From assembly GCF_014851395.1 (NCBI RefSeq), contig NW_024040152.1, positions 16,779,308 through 16,843,307 on the forward strand: a DNA stretch of 64,000 nucleotides, written 5' to 3'. Origin of the DNA: Micropterus salmoides. Its lineage: Eukaryota > Chordata > Actinopteri > Centrarchiformes > Centrarchidae. The first letter of the stretch is position 1. Every line of letters starts with the position of its first letter. Below, one piece after another: positions 61,022 to 64,000 of the stretch. The notes beneath the pieces are model-generated. The model worked only from the letters and a program-made list of their open reading frames with translations, made no database searches and had not been told where the DNA came from. Position numbers and translations under genes: made by a program.

Positions 61022-62740
61022 GAATTACTGAGGTCTGAAGTTCAGTGAATGAACATGAAATACTTAAATTAAGCGAGTTATTTGCGCCATTTGCCATTCA
61101 AACTATATATTTTTTTAGTCTTTATAACAAAGCCCTAAAGGAAATATAATCTTGGATACCAGGTCAAAAGTATGTATCTTCCTTCAGTTCTACAGGATTA
61201 CATCTACCTCAACGCTTGAAATATTTCTGTACATGCACTGACAGCAATTATATTTATCAAGTCAACCAATCTTTGTAACATTAGTTCGGTTGGTAAAAAG
61301 CCATAATGTGGCCCCTGTAAATGAGAATACATGTTGTAATATATTGTGAATAGAAGCTAACTGCATTTAGAGTTTTTATTGCTTTTTAATAAATCCTAAC
61401 TTAAAGTGATGGTTTTTGATTCTTATGTCCAGCAGAGGGAGATAGCGTGACATGATATAATCTTTCTTTTAGAAAATGCAGTGGGGTAAAGGTTTCTGTC
61501 CTTTTATACATTACCAATCTGTGATACTTAAAAAGTAGATATGATAAGATAATCTGTTGCTCACTCTCTCCATGCACTATGTCATGGTTTATGTTATGGA
61601 CAGATAGTCATTACTTCACTTTTACCACACTTAAAATAAAGCCTACCAGTCTGTCTTCAGATGAAAGAGCAGGAAAAAAGACAGAAATCAAAGCCTTTTC
61701 GCCAGTGAGGATGCAGAACTGACTTTGTGTGTCAAACAGTCATGGTGCCCTTTATATCTTATCTGATCACATTTTCATGCCACAATCAAGTGCCTCTCTA
61801 AAAATTATCAGCAATAATGCAGGTCTTTACTCTTACACAGCAATTATTTGGGTTGCATAACCTATTAGGAGTCCAGAGTTCAGTGAGACAGGTTACAGTA
61901 ACATCTTGCTCTCTGATGATGAGAGGGGCCTCCCTATCAACCACCTTAGCCAACATTCACCACACCAGTTATAATAAAATTTGTACATATATTTACAGTC
62001 TAATGATTTTTGGACTTCAAATACATGAGATCAGTTTTCACATTTGTATTTTCAACATCTATCCTACACGTTTAAGCCGGGTTCTGGTGGTTTATTCAGG
62101 CATATTGGTTCTTTAATACAGCATATCTAAACTGTTGTATGCAAAGCCATTGTTATGTATGTAATATGCACCAATGTTTTGACATTTATGAAGTTTTGGT
62201 GTATTGCAACTATTGCGACGAAGGAAGTCATAATGTATATCTCTGTTGTGCTGATGGGCTGAGTGATAATAGACATGGTGTATTCTTATTTATTCAGTAT
62301 GTTAGTGTTAAGTGTGGCTGTTTCTCACATGGACACAGATTGATGATTTACTAAACATCTGTATATATTCCGATTCTGTGGCTTATTGCTGTTAACACAT
62401 AATCGGACTGTTTATGGCATCTGCTCATGTAAGCAACCTCTAATAGCTAAGGTGCATTTTGCTCTCTGAACCAGCAAATCCTGAGGTGTGACAACCCAAT
62501 AAATGAGTAATAGTCTTTTACCAGCTGTGTGGAAGGAGAATGCAGAGAAGTGGAGAGGAGAGATACAGTGCACAGCCCTTTGATGCTAAGGTGAAAACTT
62601 CTTTTTGTCGTCAGCACTGACACCTCCTTCACTGACACCACCACATCAGCTCCTGGACAGACGGAGAGCCCAACAGCTAGTCTGTCTGACAACAGCAACA
62701 GGGTTCAGTGTGAGATGAGAACAGGGATTTAACTCCAGCT
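61022..62740 (+). other. IL16-like 3' UTR and spacer before the aquaporin
   Basis: AATAAA hexamers at 61388-61393 and 61634-61639 give candidate 3' ends about 370 and 610 bases after the stop. A CTCF-like CCAGCAGAGGGAGA with two core mismatches is at 61429-61442. The remainder to 62740 is AT-rich and should contain the aquaporin promoter and 5' UTR; I see no further gene. Confidence 0.5.
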
Positions 62741-62824
62741 ATGTTGAAGCAACGTGTTATGAAGGTGAGGAATGCCCTGGTGCGAGAGTGCTTGGCTGAG
62801 TTCTTGGGAACATTTGTATTGCTG
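62741..62824 (+). CDS. aquaglyceroporin first coding exon (partial gene), probably aqp10
   Basis: ATG at 62741 opens 28 codons ending at a consensus donor (CTG followed by GTAAGT) at 62825, phase 0. The peptide contains RNALVRECLAEFLGTFVLL, the cytoplasmic N-terminus and the beginning of the first membrane helix of an aquaporin; the ECLAEFLGTF form is typical of the aquaglyceroporins AQP3, 7, 9 and 10. The rest of the gene lies beyond the right edge. In human AQP10 is in 1q21 near C1orf43, so synteny favours aqp10 over aqp9; the exon alone cannot decide. Such channels pass water, glycerol and urea. Confidence 0.75.
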
Positions 62825-64000
62825 GTAAGTGACACTCACACTAGTTGGCTTTTTGTGTACTAACTAGATCAACACTGAATTTGCAGTTTCTTTAACTGAC
62901 ATAGTGAAAAATAAAAATATATAATAAGAGAGGTGAAGTTAGACATGTAAGAATTCCATCATTTTTATAGACGTGGCTTTTTTTAACACAATTTTCTCTC
63001 ATAATCATTTGGCTTCCACTGTGTTGTGCGATTGTACCTAAAGCTTTAAAAGAAAAAGTACTCAATGCAGAAAAATGTCCCATGTGACTGTGATACTATT
63101 ATATATTATATCATTAGATTATTAATACTTCCACATGAACGCAGGATTTTACTGTTGCAGTTGGTTGAGGTGTAGCTAATTTTGAACTATTTTGATTCAG
63201 ACTGCAACTAATGATTATTGTCATAATGCATTAATCTGCTGATTATTTTCTCCATTAATTGATTGATTGATTGCTTTGTTAAAAAATAGCGAGAAATGTG
63301 CAATTATGTCACAATTACCCAGAGCCCAGTGATAATTACAATGCTTGTCCAAACCTAAATTTTTCTGTCAATTGACTTTTTTTGTTCCAGCTGTACTTTG
63401 TTGGGTATTTTTAATTATAACAAAGCATGTTTTAAACACTCTTCATTTGTTTGTGTGTAAAAAATATTAATTCGTGAAGTAACTAAAGCTAAATGTAGTG
63501 GAGTTAAAAGTACAATACCTCAAATTTCTACAGTGAGTACAGTACTTGAGAAAATGTACTTAGTTACTGTCCACAACTGACACTTGAACCACAAGTGAAA
63601 TGTTGAAGCCCCGTACAGACAGCTTTCAAAGATGCAAAGGTAAATTATTAAACCACTTTCTAGAATCAAGGTGATTTTGGGATTTAAGATTACTATTGAA
63701 GATTAACAGTTAAGATTTAGGGTGGTGAGGATATTTCTTGACCCCCATTTTAATTATTTCAGTTTACTGTATTGTGTTCCCACTAAGAGAGAAAGTCAGA
63801 TGTATACAAAACATTCATGAACTAATAAAAGCACAATTTTGCCATCACAAGATCTGTAAAATAATACAGTTTCAATACATAACTTAGAAATCCAATGTAA
63901 TGTTGAAATTAATTAATAAACATGATTCCATGTTGGATTTACATTATTATCCATAGAGGCCTTCCACCTGTCATCATTCACAAGCACATTCAACTACTGT
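62825..64000 (+). other. aquaporin intron 1, running off the window
   Basis: AT-rich sequence after the donor at 62825. No second aquaporin exon with an NPA motif is found before the end. A dispersed repeat copy lies at about 63200-63360. Confidence 0.6.
63200..63360. repeat. diverged dispersed repeat, copy D
   Basis: ACTGCAACTAATGATTATTG, ATTAATCTGCTGATTATTTT, AGCGAGAAATG, CACAATTACCCAGAGCCCAG and GCTTGTCC form the best preserved of four related segments in this window. In the aquaporin intron. Confidence 0.55.

Overview
The window is a segment of a vertebrate nuclear genome, almost certainly a ray-finned (teleost) fish. Genes are split into many short exons with GT-AG introns. Intergenic DNA is AT-rich and full of CA/GT microsatellites. 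The mobile-element remnants (hAT, Tc1-type and LINE tails, small inverted-repeat elements) are of kinds common in fish. No rRNA, tRNA, CRISPR or bacterial-type feature was seen.

Six protein-coding genes can be reconstructed, five with intact splice-phase continuity from start to stop and one running off the right edge. In order: she, an SH2 adaptor (minus, 4812-11348, six exons, 498 aa); cgn, cingulin (plus, non-coding first exon ending at 12744, coding 20255-29665, 19 coding exons, 1203 aa); tuft1, tuftelin (plus, 36722-47724, 12 exons, 385 aa); the C1orf43 orthologue (minus, 49642-52665, seven exons, 254 aa); an interleukin-16-like double-PDZ gene (plus, 56222-61021, six coding exons, 1151 aa); and the first coding exon of an aquaglyceroporin, probably aqp10 (plus, 62741-62824). 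I assembled the models by hand from splice signals and recalled human orthologues. Exon ends are therefore well supported where phase and protein similarity agree, while untranslated ends are estimates.

Layout: 1-4600 is intergenic with a doubtful open exon at the extreme left. she and cgn are head-to-head across about 1.2 kb. cgn intron 1 (12745-20242) carries the clearest transposon, a 1.85 kb hAT-like element with a perfect 8-bp target duplication. cgn and tuft1 are in tandem, separated by about 5-7 kb of gene-poor DNA. tuft1 and c1orf43 are tail-to-tail, with poly(A) signals under 200 bp apart and a perfect CTCF-core match between them. c1orf43 and the IL16-like gene diverge, and the c1orf43 upstream region has a CLEAR palindrome and a full CRE. 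The IL16-like gene and the aquaporin are in tandem.

In human, SHE, CGN, TUFT1, C1orf43 and AQP10 all lie in 1q21, so this is the fish counterpart of that block. IL16 is on human chromosome 15, which also carries the related genes SHF, CGNL1 and AQP9. The IL16-like gene here may therefore be the 1q21-side duplicate lost from mammals; this is inference and the most interesting point in the window. The genes do not form an operon or a single pathway: cingulin is a tight-junction protein, tuftelin a coiled-coil protein, SHE a signalling adaptor, C1orf43 a small membrane protein and the aquaporin a channel. I saw no evidence for a wholly new system.
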